This document shows positions 54,535-63,093 of a stretch of DNA of 64,000 nt, one piece after another. The stretch lies in the NCBI GenBank assembly GCA_944325735.1, contig CALVBI010000002.1:1-64000 (forward strand), written 5' to 3'. The notes beneath the pieces are model-generated. The model was given only the letters and a program-made list of their open reading frames with translations. It had not been told where the DNA came from and searched no databases. A program made the translations under genes and the position numbers. Each line of letters opens with the position of its first letter. Within the stretch, counting starts at the first letter, position 1. Origin of the DNA: Candidatus Gastranaerophilales bacterium (lineage in GTDB: Bacteria > Cyanobacteriota > Vampirovibrionia > Gastranaerophilales > Gastranaerophilaceae).

Positions 54535-55164
54535 ATGGTTTTCGTGGCTCTTTTATTATTTTTATTTGTATTGTTGTTTTCGTTTATCGTTTATCTTTTC
54601 TGCAAAAAGGTAATATATAAACTAAATAGACGTGTGCTTGCGAGAAATATTGCAATAATAAAAAATAGTAAGGAATTAGCTTTATTTGAAAATTTGTCTG
54701 AAGCTGAAATTCGTGAAAAATTGATTATTCCATTTTTCTTAGTATTAGGATATAACACTTTTGATATGCGGGAATTCGTGAGAACTCAAAGAAGGGTTTC
54801 TGTAGAACCTGATTATATTACAAAGAAGTGGGATAATAGTAAATTATGTAAGCGTTCTTTATATGTAAAATATGAAAATTTTGCAGATGATGCTGTTGAT
54901 ATGAAAAATAAAGTTTATGTTGATAACAAAATGCAAGGTGTAAATATTGATGAGTTGATGAATAAACTTTATTTTAATGGTGAATATTATGTTTTAACTA
55001 ATGGTTATTTATATTTATTCTTTAATAAAAATTATGTGATTGGAAGTAAAAAATTTGATTTTTGTTTTAATGTGAAAAGCTTTACTAAATCTGATATTGC
55101 GCGTCTTGCATATTTTACAAAACAGTATATGTTTTTGCAAATTTCTGATGTTTATCGAGCTTAA
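54535..55164 (+). CDS. Membrane-anchored protein with possible restriction-endonuclease-like fold
   Basis: One N-terminal membrane helix (VALLLFLFVLLFSFIVYLFC) followed by a 180-residue soluble domain. SEAEIREKLIIPFFLVLGYN and REFVRTQRRVSVEPDYITKK recall the N-terminal alpha/beta part of HsdR-type and related PD-(D/E)XK proteins, in which an E, a D and a K surround the active site. The lysine and strand after VEPDY are only loosely matched, so it may be inactive. Possibly translated from a leaderless mRNA. Confidence 0.6.
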   Translation: MVFVALLLFLFVLLFSFIVYLFCKKVIYKLNRRVLARNIAIIKNSKELALFENLSEAEIREKLIIPFFLVLGYNTFDMREFVRTQRRVSVEPDYITKKWDNSKLCKRSLYVKYENFADDAVDMKNKVYVDNKMQGVNIDELMNKLYFNGEYYVLTNGYLYLFFNKNYVIGSKKFDFCFNVKSFTKSDIARLAYFTKQYMFLQISDVYRA

Positions 55165-55260
55165 TTTTTTCTGATTAATATTATGTAAAGATTATGGTAA
55201 TTAATTATTTATAGAGTATAATTATCTCATCAAAGTATTATTTTAGTAAGAAAGATAATT

Positions 55261-56055
55261 ATGCAGGATAGTTTAGAAAAAAAATCAATAAAAAATATAG
55301 ATTTTAATATAGATTTAGCTCAAAGTTTTGGAATTTATAAAAATAATTCAGAATTTGATTTATTAGATTATGCAAGTTCTGTAAATATTTCTTGCGGCTT
55401 CCATGCAGGTGACCCTTTGACTATAAAAAATGCTTTATTAAGGGCAAAAGAAAAAAATGTTGTAGTTGGTGCTCATATTGGTTTTGATGATATTCAAGGT
55501 TTTGGATATCGCGACATGGATTTAACTGAAGATGAGATTGAAGCTATCGTTATTTATCAGGTAGGTGCTTTGATGTCTTTTGCAAAAACTATGCATCTTG
55601 AAATAGAACATGTAAGACCTCATGGTGCTATGTATAAAAAATGTGCAACTGATTTTTCTTTTGCATGTTCTGTAGCGAGAGCAGTTCAAAAATGTTCAAA
55701 ATGGCTTGTATATTATGGTGCATCAGGTGAAATTACAGAAAAAACTGGTGAACTTATAAATATTCCTGTCGCGCAAGAAATTTGTTTGGAAAAAATGTAT
55801 AATGTTGATGGTACTGTAAATACTGTTGCAAGAGATAGCGAAAATACAGAAATGGAAATCGCACGCTTGAAACAATTGCTTTTAACTTCTCAAGTTTCAA
55901 ATGTTGAAGGAGGGAAAACAGTTGTAGTTGCAGATACTATTCACTTTACAAACAGATTGTCAAATTCTGTGGAATTAATAAAAAAAGCTAATGAAATAAT
56001 AAAACCTGTTCCAGTAAATTATAAAAATGCTTGTATGTCAGGTTGGGTAGAATAA
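55261..56055 (+). CDS. pxpA: 5-oxoprolinase subunit A (LamB/YcsF family)
   Basis: Part of the PxpABC complex that opens 5-oxoproline to glutamate with ATP. NIDFNIDLAQSFGIYKNN, VNISCGFHAGDPLTIKNALL, VVGAHIGFDDIQGFGYRDM and LEIEHVRPHGAMYKKC are family blocks. 264 aa. The usual partners PxpB and PxpC are not adjacent, so the gene is isolated from its complex here. It is followed after 24 bases by yvcK. Confidence 0.92.
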   Translation: MQDSLEKKSIKNIDFNIDLAQSFGIYKNNSEFDLLDYASSVNISCGFHAGDPLTIKNALLRAKEKNVVVGAHIGFDDIQGFGYRDMDLTEDEIEAIVIYQVGALMSFAKTMHLEIEHVRPHGAMYKKCATDFSFACSVARAVQKCSKWLVYYGASGEITEKTGELINIPVAQEICLEKMYNVDGTVNTVARDSENTEMEIARLKQLLLTSQVSNVEGGKTVVVADTIHFTNRLSNSVELIKKANEIIKPVPVNYKNACMSGWVE

Positions 56056-56079
56056 GAAAGAAGGATAATTCATAAGGTG

Positions 56080-57435
56080 ATGAAAGATTTTAGAAAAAAT
56101 GTAAAAATGCCTGAAGATGTAAAATGGTTGCTACCAGGATTACAGGTAAAAAGATGGTTCGCTTTGATTTTTCTTGGCGCAATTTTAATGACTTTAGGTG
56201 TATTAATTTTATTTGATATAAAACCTGTATTTTATACAATGGAATTTATCCGAAAAATTGCAATGAATGTCTCTACAGAGTGGATTGCATTTGCAATTGT
56301 AATGTTTGGTGCCGGTATGTTTTTTAAAGGATGGCAAAAAACAAATCTTTCAATGCTTGATGGTGCTGACAAACAATCTTTATTGGAAAATTTATACAGA
56401 AGAAGGAAATTAAACAGAGGTCCTAAAATTGTTGCAGTAGGCGGCGGTACAGGACTTTCAATGTTATTAAGAGGTATAAAAAATATTACTAATAATGTAA
56501 CTGCTGTTGTAACTGTAGGTGATGACGGCGGTAGCTCTGGAAGATTAAGAGAAGAAATGGGTGTCTTACCACCTGGTGATATAAGAAACTGTATTGCAGC
56601 TTTAGCGGATGATGAAGATTTGGTAACAAAATTATTCCAATACAGATTTAGAAATGGCGAAGGTCTAGAAGGACATAGTTTTGGTAACTTATTTTTAACT
56701 GCTTTATGTTCAATTACTGGTGATATGGTTAGAGCAGTAAAAGAATCTTCAAATGTTTTATCAATTAGAGGCAGAGTTTTACCTTCTACTTTAGATGATA
56801 TGAAACTTGTTGCTGAAATGGAAGATGGTAGAATTATCCATGGAGAATCAAATATTCCTGAAGCACATGGTAAAATTAAAAGATTGTTTACAGATCCTCA
56901 AAATTGCCATGCATTAGCAGATGTAATTTCAGCAATACGAGAAGCTGAATTAATTATTTTAGGACCAGGAAGTTTGTATACAAGTGTTATTCCAAATTTA
57001 TTAATCCAAGAAATTTCTCATGAGATTGCAAAATCAAATGCTAAAAAAATATATGTATGTAACATAATGACACAACCTGGAGAAACAGATGGATACAGTG
57101 TGTGTGATCACGTTAATGCAATTATGAAACATGCTGGTAGTAAAAAAGTTATTGATGCTGTATTAGTTAATGATTTTATGCCTTCAAATTTAGCTAAAAA
57201 ATATGAAATGGCAGGTTCTTATCCTGTAAAATTAGATTTTGAAAATTTGAAAAAACTTGGTGTAAAATTGGTTACAAGAAAACTTATTGAAGATAGTAAG
57301 GAAGGTCTTGTAAGACATAGTTCAAATCGCGTAGCAAGAGCTATTTATTATTGGTTTAGAAAAGAACATAAAAATGAAAAAGCTATTTTTTCTACATCAA
57401 ATAAAACATCAGAAAAACAAGGTTGTAATGTGTAA
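56080..57435 (+). CDS. yvcK: YvcK-type gluconeogenesis factor (CofD-like)
   Basis: UDP-sugar-binding protein of the CofD superfamily that coordinates carbon metabolism and cell wall growth. Two N-terminal membrane helices (FALIFLGAILMTLGVLILFD, WIAFAIVMFGAGMFF) precede the domain: KIVAVGGGTGLSMLLRGIKN, VTVGDDGGSSGRLREE, LPPGDIRNCIAALA and GHSFGNLFLTAL. An in-frame GTG at 56077 lies one codon earlier. The membrane-anchored form is common in Firmicutes and some cyanobacterial relatives. The stop overlaps panB by one base. Confidence 0.95.
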   Translation: MKDFRKNVKMPEDVKWLLPGLQVKRWFALIFLGAILMTLGVLILFDIKPVFYTMEFIRKIAMNVSTEWIAFAIVMFGAGMFFKGWQKTNLSMLDGADKQSLLENLYRRRKLNRGPKIVAVGGGTGLSMLLRGIKNITNNVTAVVTVGDDGGSSGRLREEMGVLPPGDIRNCIAALADDEDLVTKLFQYRFRNGEGLEGHSFGNLFLTALCSITGDMVRAVKESSNVLSIRGRVLPSTLDDMKLVAEMEDGRIIHGESNIPEAHGKIKRLFTDPQNCHALADVISAIREAELIILGPGSLYTSVIPNLLIQEISHEIAKSNAKKIYVCNIMTQPGETDGYSVCDHVNAIMKHAGSKKVIDAVLVNDFMPSNLAKKYEMAGSYPVKLDFENLKKLGVKLVTRKLIEDSKEGLVRHSSNRVARAIYYWFRKEHKNEKAIFSTSNKTSEKQGCNV

Positions 57436-58235
57436 TGGTTAAAAAAATTACAGTTAATACAATTCAAAAATACAAAGATAATAAGGAAAAATTTTCAGTT
57501 TTAACAGCTTATGATTATTCAACCGCAAAATATTTAGATGAAGCCGGTATTGACATGATATTAATAGGTGATAGTCTTGCAATGGTAGCTTTAGGGTATG
57601 AAACCACTCATTCTATAGGAATTGAAGAAATGTCAATTTTTACAGGCGCAGTTGCAAGAGGTGTAAGTCACGCAATGGTTGTGACGGATATGCCTTTTTT
57701 AAGTTATCATTGTGATATTTCAGAAGCTGTATCAAATTGCGGTAAGATGATAAAATTAGGTGCAAATGCTGTCAAAATAGAAGGTTTTAGCGATTATATT
57801 CTGAGTGTAATAAAAAGACTTGTTGATATTGGAATTCCTGTAATGGGACATTTGGGATTTACTCCTCAATTTTTAAATACTTTAGGTGGATATAAAATTC
57901 AAGGAAAAACTCAAGAAGCCGCTGATGAAATTTTAAAACAAGCAAAAGAATTGGAAAAAGCAGGAGTATTTTCAATTGTGTTAGAAATGGTTCCGCAAGA
58001 GAGTGCTAAGTATATTACAGAAAATTTATCTGTTCCGACTATATCCTGTGGAGCAGGAAAATACTGCGATGCGCAAGTTCTTGTATCTGATGATGTTTTC
58101 GGTAAATTTTCTGATTTTAAACCGAAATTCGCAAGAAAATATGGTGATATGAAATCATTAATCTTGGATTGCGCTAAAAAGTTTGATGAAGATGTGAAAA
58201 AAGGAAATTTCCCGTCAGAAGATGAAATTTTCTAA
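57435..58235 (+). CDS. panB: 3-methyl-2-oxobutanoate hydroxymethyltransferase
   Basis: First committed step of pantothenate synthesis, forming ketopantoate from ketoisovalerate and methylene-THF. FSVLTAYDYSTAKYLDEAGI, LIGDSLAMVALGYETTHSIG (metal site), VKIEGFSDY, MGHLGFTPQ and ISCGAGKYCDAQVLV are diagnostic. 266 aa. ATG shares a base with the yvcK stop. panC follows 53 bases after the stop. Confidence 0.98.
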   Translation: MVKKITVNTIQKYKDNKEKFSVLTAYDYSTAKYLDEAGIDMILIGDSLAMVALGYETTHSIGIEEMSIFTGAVARGVSHAMVVTDMPFLSYHCDISEAVSNCGKMIKLGANAVKIEGFSDYILSVIKRLVDIGIPVMGHLGFTPQFLNTLGGYKIQGKTQEAADEILKQAKELEKAGVFSIVLEMVPQESAKYITENLSVPTISCGAGKYCDAQVLVSDDVFGKFSDFKPKFARKYGDMKSLILDCAKKFDEDVKKGNFPSEDEIF

Positions 58236-58288
58236 GTAATTTTTTGTGCTATAATTTTTTCGAAAAAGATAGAAAAGAGAGTGATATT

Positions 58289-59143
58289 ATGTTAGTTCAT
58301 ACAATAGCTGAAGTAAGAGAACAAGTAAGACAGTGGAAAAAGGAAGGATTGACGGTTGGTCTTGTCCCTACAATGGGAGCTTTGCACAATGGCCATTTAA
58401 GTTTAATTAAAAATAGTGTATCAAAGTGTGATAAAACAGTAGTTTCTGTATTTGTAAATCCTATTCAGTTTTGTCCTGGTGAAGATTTGGAAAAATATCC
58501 AAGAACATTAGAAGCTGATGAAAAATTGTGTACAGATGCTGGTGTTGATATTGTATTTGCACCTTCCCCTAAAGAGATGTATGGCGAAGGACATATTATG
58601 TCGAATGACTTTTTAACTTATGTAATACCACCATTTTTCTATGTAAATAAATTATGTGGAAAATCAAGAGTCGGACATTTTGATGGGGTATGCACAGTTG
58701 TAAATAAATTATTCAATATTGTACAACCTGATTTTGCATTTTTTGGTGAAAAGGATAGACAACAGTTAATAATTTTGAAAAAAATGGTTAAAGATTTAAA
58801 TATCCCTGTTGAAATTATTCCTTGTCCAATAGTGAGAGAAGAAAGCGGATTAGCATTGTCTTCACGTAATAAATATTTGTCTGAGGAAGATAAAGTAAAT
58901 GCATTGGCATTGAGCAAAATTTTATTCAATATAAAAGCATGTTATAATAAGGGTATAACTGATGTTAAAGCATTGACAGAGACTGCATATTCTTATTTGA
59001 ATGAGAGCCATTCTTTGGAATATTTGGAATTTAGAGATGCTGATGATTTGGAAGAAAAAGAAGTTGCGGATGAAAACACTATTGTGTTTATTGCACTAAA
59101 AATTGGTGATGTTAGATTGATTGACAATATTTCGTTAGTGTGA
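58289..59143 (+). CDS. panC: Pantothenate synthetase
   Basis: Condenses pantoate and beta-alanine with ATP. VGLVPTMGALHNGHLSLIKN, SVFVNPIQFCPGEDLEKYPR, FGEKDRQQLIILKKMV and REESGLALSSRNKYLS are the conserved blocks. 284 aa from the ATG at 58289, behind AAAGAGAG; an upstream in-frame TG-start at 58244 would only add unconserved residues and overlaps a TATAAT-like box at 58250-58255. panD is not in the window. Confidence 0.97.
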   Translation: MLVHTIAEVREQVRQWKKEGLTVGLVPTMGALHNGHLSLIKNSVSKCDKTVVSVFVNPIQFCPGEDLEKYPRTLEADEKLCTDAGVDIVFAPSPKEMYGEGHIMSNDFLTYVIPPFFYVNKLCGKSRVGHFDGVCTVVNKLFNIVQPDFAFFGEKDRQQLIILKKMVKDLNIPVEIIPCPIVREESGLALSSRNKYLSEEDKVNALALSKILFNIKACYNKGITDVKALTETAYSYLNESHSLEYLEFRDADDLEEKEVADENTIVFIALKIGDVRLIDNISLV

Positions 59144-59150
59144 GGAATTT

Positions 59151-60074
59151 ATGCTAATAATTTATAAGTTTATATCAAAAATATTGCAGTTTATTTTGAA
59201 TATCTTGTTTGTTATTCAAATCACTTTAATGGTGTTGGTATTTTTGACTGCGACTTATTGGTTTTTACATTTAATAAATTGTTCAGCTTTTGATTTTGTT
59301 GCTCCTATTGCTGATTTTATATCAAATATTGTTAAAAATTTTTATCATCAAGAAGTTGAAATGGGTGGTGTGTATATAGATGCATCTTTGTTACTTTTTG
59401 ACTTAATTGCTACAGCTTTTGTTTATATGATAACTAAATCAAAATTCTATTTTCATAGAGCTTTTGAATTTATAAATGATTGTATAAATTCTTGTGAAGA
59501 AAAAATTGAAGCAAAATTTAATAAATCGTTGCAGAAAGAAGTTGAAAAGAATATAAAAAAATGTAATAATGTTGCTGTTTTGATTCAACTTAATGCTAAA
59601 AATATGATGGTAGATTCTTGTTGGGGCGGCGATGTTGAAGCTGGTGTTAAAGAAAAACAAGAAGAAGCTTTTAAGACATTTTATGCTTCTATAAAAAATA
59701 TCACTGGATGTAAGTTCGCAAAAACAGGCGATAAAATGTTGATTATGTTAAATGATTTTGAAAAAGTTGATAATCTTCTTCATTTTATTGATATTTCAAT
59801 TAATCGTATAAGATCTAATATGAAAAAGAAGAGGTGGCTTTTAATAAGTTATATTTCAATAGATGTATTTGATGATAATACTAATTTTAAAGATGATGTA
59901 TATCCTCTACTTGAAAAATTGTTGACTTTGAAAATCCAAAATGAGGCTGTTTGTTTAGGAAACTTTTGTATGCGTTATGAATTATATCCAGAACCAATGT
60001 ACACTCCATTTTTGAGAGGGACATATAATTTGGCTGGAGAATGTGATGTTTGGTCTTTAGTTAAGAAAAATTAA
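59151..60074 (+). CDS. Membrane protein with possible degenerate nucleotide-cyclase-like domain
   Basis: 307 aa. Two N-terminal membrane helices (ILQFILNILFVIQITLMVLV, LLFDLIATAFVYMITK) enclose a short outside loop. The soluble half starts with a charged coil (CEEKIEAKFNKSLQKEVEKN), then NVAVLIQLNAKNMM, FYASIKNITGCKFAKTGDKM, RWLLISYISIDVFDD and EAVCLGNFCMRYELYPEP. This strand-helix order is loosely like class III cyclase or GGDEF-type folds, with KTGDKML near their turn, but metal-binding aspartates are not clear. GAGG precedes the ATG. Confidence 0.55.
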   Translation: MLIIYKFISKILQFILNILFVIQITLMVLVFLTATYWFLHLINCSAFDFVAPIADFISNIVKNFYHQEVEMGGVYIDASLLLFDLIATAFVYMITKSKFYFHRAFEFINDCINSCEEKIEAKFNKSLQKEVEKNIKKCNNVAVLIQLNAKNMMVDSCWGGDVEAGVKEKQEEAFKTFYASIKNITGCKFAKTGDKMLIMLNDFEKVDNLLHFIDISINRIRSNMKKKRWLLISYISIDVFDDNTNFKDDVYPLLEKLLTLKIQNEAVCLGNFCMRYELYPEPMYTPFLRGTYNLAGECDVWSLVKKN

Positions 60075-60112
60075 CAAGGCTATTGATTTTTTTTACTGTT
60101 TCAAGTAGTATA

Positions 60113-60221
60113 AATTTACAACCGCAGACAGTTAGCGGGGGTGGAACAGATGAGTTCCCAAGTTTTATAACAAGACTTGTTTCTCCCTTAAAATTCCAGC
60201 TAACCGAGGTGATACAGTCGA
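60113..60221 (+). ncRNA. Ribosomal protein L10 leader
   Basis: 5' untranslated region of rplJ with the conserved ACCGCAGACAGTTAGCGGG element at 60121-60139 and the complementary CCAGCTAACCGAGGT at 60197-60211. These are the landmarks of the L10 leader that binds the L10-L7/L12 complex and represses the operon. A TTGATT (60083) and TAGTAT (60106) pair gives the likely promoter. Confidence 0.82.
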
Positions 60222-60338
60222 AATATAAAAATTGATTTGTTAACCTATGAGATTTTGCGGTCATATATGAAAGATGCAAAATCTTTTGTATTTTTTAGAA
60301 GGTCGATAAATTTAATTTGTAAAACAAAGGAGCTAAAC

Positions 60339-60860
60339 ATGGCAACAAAAGCTTTTAAATCTGAAAAAATAGATGCTATAAAAGCAAAAGCAGAAAAAGC
60401 CCAAGTAGCTATTTTAACTGAATATAAAGGTTACTCTGTAGAAGAAATTACAAATTTAAGACGCAGCATTCAAAAAGAAGGCGGCGACTACATGGTAACA
60501 AAAAATACTTTAGCTAAAATCGCTTTTAAGGGTACTGATTTTGAAGTTCTTACAGAAGCATTAACAGGACCTGTTGCAATCGCATTCGGTTTTGAAGATC
60601 AAGTAAGTCCAGCAAAAGCAGTTGCAAAATTTATTAAAGATACTAAAAAAGGTGCAATCCTTGGTGGAGCATTAGATGGTAAATTATTATCAGCTAAAGA
60701 AGCAGAAGCATTATCAAAAATGCCTTCAAAAGAAGAACTTCTTGCAAAAATTCTTGGTTCTATCAACTCACCTGCTTCAGGTATCGTTGGATCTATCAAT
60801 GCAGTTATGTCACAACTTACAAGAACTATGGCTGCTGTTAGAGATCAAAAGACTGCATAG
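60339..60860 (+). CDS. rplJ: 50S ribosomal protein uL10
   Basis: Base of the ribosomal stalk; holds L7/L12 dimers. AILTEYKGYSVEEITNLRRS, VTKNTLAKIAFKGT, GPVAIAFGFEDQ and the C-terminal helix LGSINSPASGIVGSINAVMS match the family. 173 aa from the ATG at 60339, which has AAAGGAG 6 bases upstream; longer in-frame starts run back into the leader RNA. rplL follows within 43 bases. Confidence 0.98.
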   Translation: MATKAFKSEKIDAIKAKAEKAQVAILTEYKGYSVEEITNLRRSIQKEGGDYMVTKNTLAKIAFKGTDFEVLTEALTGPVAIAFGFEDQVSPAKAVAKFIKDTKKGAILGGALDGKLLSAKEAEALSKMPSKEELLAKILGSINSPASGIVGSINAVMSQLTRTMAAVRDQKTA

Positions 60861-60903
60861 TCAAAAATTTGTACAAAACTAAAAAAATTAAAGGAGAAAA
60901 ATA

Positions 60904-61278
60904 ATGAGTAACGTAGAAACTATTTTAGAATCAATTGAAAAATTAACTTTATTAGAAGCAGCTGAATTAGTAAAAGCTATGGAAGAAAAATTCGGCGTAT
61001 CTGCAGCAGCTCCTGTAGCTGTAGCAGCAGCTCCTGCAGCAGCTGGTGAAGCAGCAGCTGAAGAAGCATCAGAAGTTAACGTAATTTTAGCTTCTGCTGG
61101 TGCTAACAAAATCGCTGTATTAAAAGAAGTAAGAGCTATCACAGGTCTTGGCTTAAAAGAAGCTAAAGATTTAGTTGATGGTGCTCCAAAAGCTATCAAA
61201 GAAGGCATCAAAAAAGAAGATGCTGAAGCTATCAAAAAACAACTTGAAGCTGCTGGTGCAACTGTTGAAATCAAATAG
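60904..61278 (+). CDS. rplL: 50S ribosomal protein bL12 (L7/L12)
   Basis: Stalk protein that recruits translation GTPases. N-terminal dimer segment [20 protein letters not shown], Ala-rich hinge near residues 36-55, and C-terminal domain [20 protein letters not shown] and [20 protein letters not shown]. 124 aa. AAAGGAG precedes the ATG. Followed by a terminator and then the tandem prepilins. Confidence 0.98.
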   Translation: MSNVETILESIEKLTLLEAAELVKAMEEKFGVSAAAPVAVAAAPAAAGEAAAEEASEVNVILASAGANKIAVLKEVRAITGLGLKEAKDLVDGAPKAIKEGIKKEDAEAIKKQLEAAGATVEIK

Positions 61279-61299
61279 TCAATTGATTATAAATGATTT

Positions 61300-61332
61300 A
61301 AAAAGCTCCTCTTTTGTAGAGGGGCTTTTTTA
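61300..61332 (+). terminator. rplJL terminator
   Basis: AAAAAGCTCCTCT / AGAGGGGCTTTTT stem with a TTTGT loop and following T run. Confidence 0.85.
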
Positions 61333-61361
61333 TTGCAAAATAAATCTCAATTTGTTATAAT
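61333..61361 (+). promoter_or_regulatory. Promoter of prepilin gene 61397
   Basis: TTGCAA at 61333-61338, 17-nt spacer, TATAAT at 61356-61361, then AAAGGGAG six bases before the ATG. Confidence 0.7.
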
Positions 61362-61396
61362 TTAAGCTGTTAAGAAATTTTGAAAGGGAGCATTGA

Positions 61397-62235
61397 ATGA
61401 AAAGATTTAATAAAGAACAGGCACAAAAGATTTACAAGTTACACCAATCATGTGTCGAAGTGTCTACCTGTGTAGCAGTCGGGGGGGGGGCGATTTAAGG
61501 CTTACCACACAAGGTTTTAAGGGTTGTCAAAAATATAAGATATGTTATAATAGTGATATGAAACATCACTATAAAAATAAAAAAGGATTTACTTTAGCAG
61601 AAGTATTAATAACATTAGGGATAATAGGTGTAGTTGTAGCATTAACTATTCCTGCATTAATCTCTAATTATCGAAAGAGTGTAGTAGAAACTCGATTGAA
61701 AAGATCATATTCCGTTTTGGCTAATGCAATGCTTTTTGCCGTCAAAGACAATGGCGAATCAAGAAATTGGGCAAGTGTAAATGCGAAAACTTTTATTGAT
61801 CAATATTTAGTTCCGTATTTGCCTGGTAGTAAAACTATTTCAGAGGCTATGCTCGGTGAAATGTATGTTTATGATTCAACTGGTGCAAAAAGGGAATTGA
61901 ATGGTGGCTATGCAAGTGGTTTGAAACTTAAAACAGGAGAATTAATAAGAGTAGTAAATGGTTTTGACCCTACATCTGATTCTGGTTTGGTGCAAATCGG
62001 TTTTATAATCGCTCAAAATAAAACAAATATTTATTACTATGGAAAAGATTATTTTACTTTTTACTATGATGTAAATGCAGAAAAACTTTTGTTGTACCAT
62101 TCTGCATATAGTTGTCAAACCAGTAGAGATATTTTGATTCAAAGATGTGGACTTTATGGGCATGATTCCGCATGTACTGCCTTAATTGCATGTAATGGTT
62201 GGAAAATTCCAAAGGATTATCCTATTAGATTTTAA
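61397..62235 (+). CDS. Prepilin-like protein, frame broken at G10 tract (tandem copy 1)
   Basis: Leader ATG at 61397 behind AAAGGGAG, 28 codons, then G10 (61481-61490) into a TAA at 61496. The pilin frame (open from 61450) carries GFTLAEVLITLGIIG, Glu5 and a C-terminus with CNGWKIPKDYPIRF. Eleven Gs give 279 aa with a 64-residue leader. The leader starts MKRF and shares KQAQK-like residues and its exact 84-base length with the 21321 copy. A second, tract-independent start is possible at the ATG 61558, which sits 6 bases after TATAAT. Its first half is nearly identical to the next gene. Confidence 0.85.
61481..61490 (+). repeat. G10 homopolymer, frame switch
   Basis: Ten Gs exactly 84 bases after the leader ATG: GGG GGG GGG GCG ATT TAA. 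One more G reads GGC GAT TTA AGG CTT into the pilin. Confidence 0.9.
61524..61557 (+). promoter_or_regulatory. Internal promoter, leaderless type, in tandem copy 1
   Basis: TTGTCA at 61524-61529, 16-nt spacer, TATAAT at 61546-61551, then AGTGAT and ATG at 61558. Same geometry as prfA and the FliI-like gene. Confidence 0.5.
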
Positions 62236-62269
62236 AAATTCTTTTGTATCTTTATAAAACTCCTTTTTA

Positions 62270-62298
62270 TTGAAAAATAAATTCTAATTTGTTATAAT
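62270..62298 (+). promoter_or_regulatory. Promoter of prepilin gene 62322
   Basis: TTGAAA at 62270-62275, 17-nt spacer, TATAAT at 62293-62298, and AAAGGAG six bases before the ATG. Confidence 0.75.
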
Positions 62299-62321
62299 AA
62301 AAAATTAGAAAGGAGCAAGAT

Positions 62322-63093
62322 ATGAAGAGATTTAAGAATATCGGGGGGGGGGGATTTAGAGCTTACCACACAAGGTTTTAAGGGTTGTCAAAAATATAAG
62401 ATATGTTATAATAGTGATATGAAACATCACTATAAAAATAAAAAAGGATTTACTTTAGCAGAAGTATTAATAACATTAGGGATAATAGGTGTAGTTGCAG
62501 CATTAACTATTCCTGCATTAATCTCTAATTATCGAAAGAGTGTAGTCGAAACTCGATTGAAAAGATCATATTCCGTTTTGGCAAATGCAATGCTTTTTGC
62601 CGTGAAAGACAATGGTGAGTCAAGAAATTGGGCAAGTGTAAATGCAAAAACTTTTATTGAACAATATTTACAACCTTATATCCCTGGTAGTAAATATATC
62701 TATGAAGGTCAACTAATGACTATGAATGTGTATGATGCTCATGGGTCAAAAATAAATTTTAATGCAGGAAATGCAAGTGGATTAAAACTTAAAACAGGAG
62801 AACTAATAAGAGTAGTTGGAAATTTTGATCCCAATTCTTATCAAGGGATAGCTCAGTTCGGTTTTTTACTATCTCAAAATAAATCAGATAAATACTATTT
62901 AGGAAAAGATTATTTTGCTTTTTATTATGATATTAATAAAGACAAACTTTTATCGTATTATTCTTATAACTGCAATACAAATAAAAGTACTCTTATCCAA
63001 CAATGTGGAATGTATGGACAAGATTCAGCATGTACTGCCTTAATTGTATGTAATGGTTGGAAAATTCCAAAGGATTATCCTATTAGGTTCTAA
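62322..63093 (+). CDS. Prepilin-like protein, frame broken at G11 tract (tandem copy 2)
   Basis: Leader ATG at 62322, only seven codons, then G11 (62343-62353) leading to TAA at 62379-62381. Here the frame needs one base fewer: ten Gs give a 256-aa prepilin with a 42-residue leader. From the tract on, the next 60 or so codons are almost identical to copy 1, while residues after about 100 of the body diverge and then rejoin at YGQDSACTALI and CNGWKIPKDYPIRF. The ATG at 62419 is a possible leaderless start. The stop directly adjoins the convergent nuclease gene. Confidence 0.85.
62343..62353 (+). repeat. G11 homopolymer, frame switch
   Basis: Eleven Gs, the only one of the five tracts not of length ten. 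It is followed by ATTTAG without the intervening C seen in the other G copies. Confidence 0.9.
62385..62418 (+). promoter_or_regulatory. Internal promoter, leaderless type, in tandem copy 2
   Basis: TTGTCA 62385-62390, 16-nt spacer, TATAAT 62407-62412, AGTGAT, ATG at 62419; identical to the element in copy 1. Confidence 0.5.
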
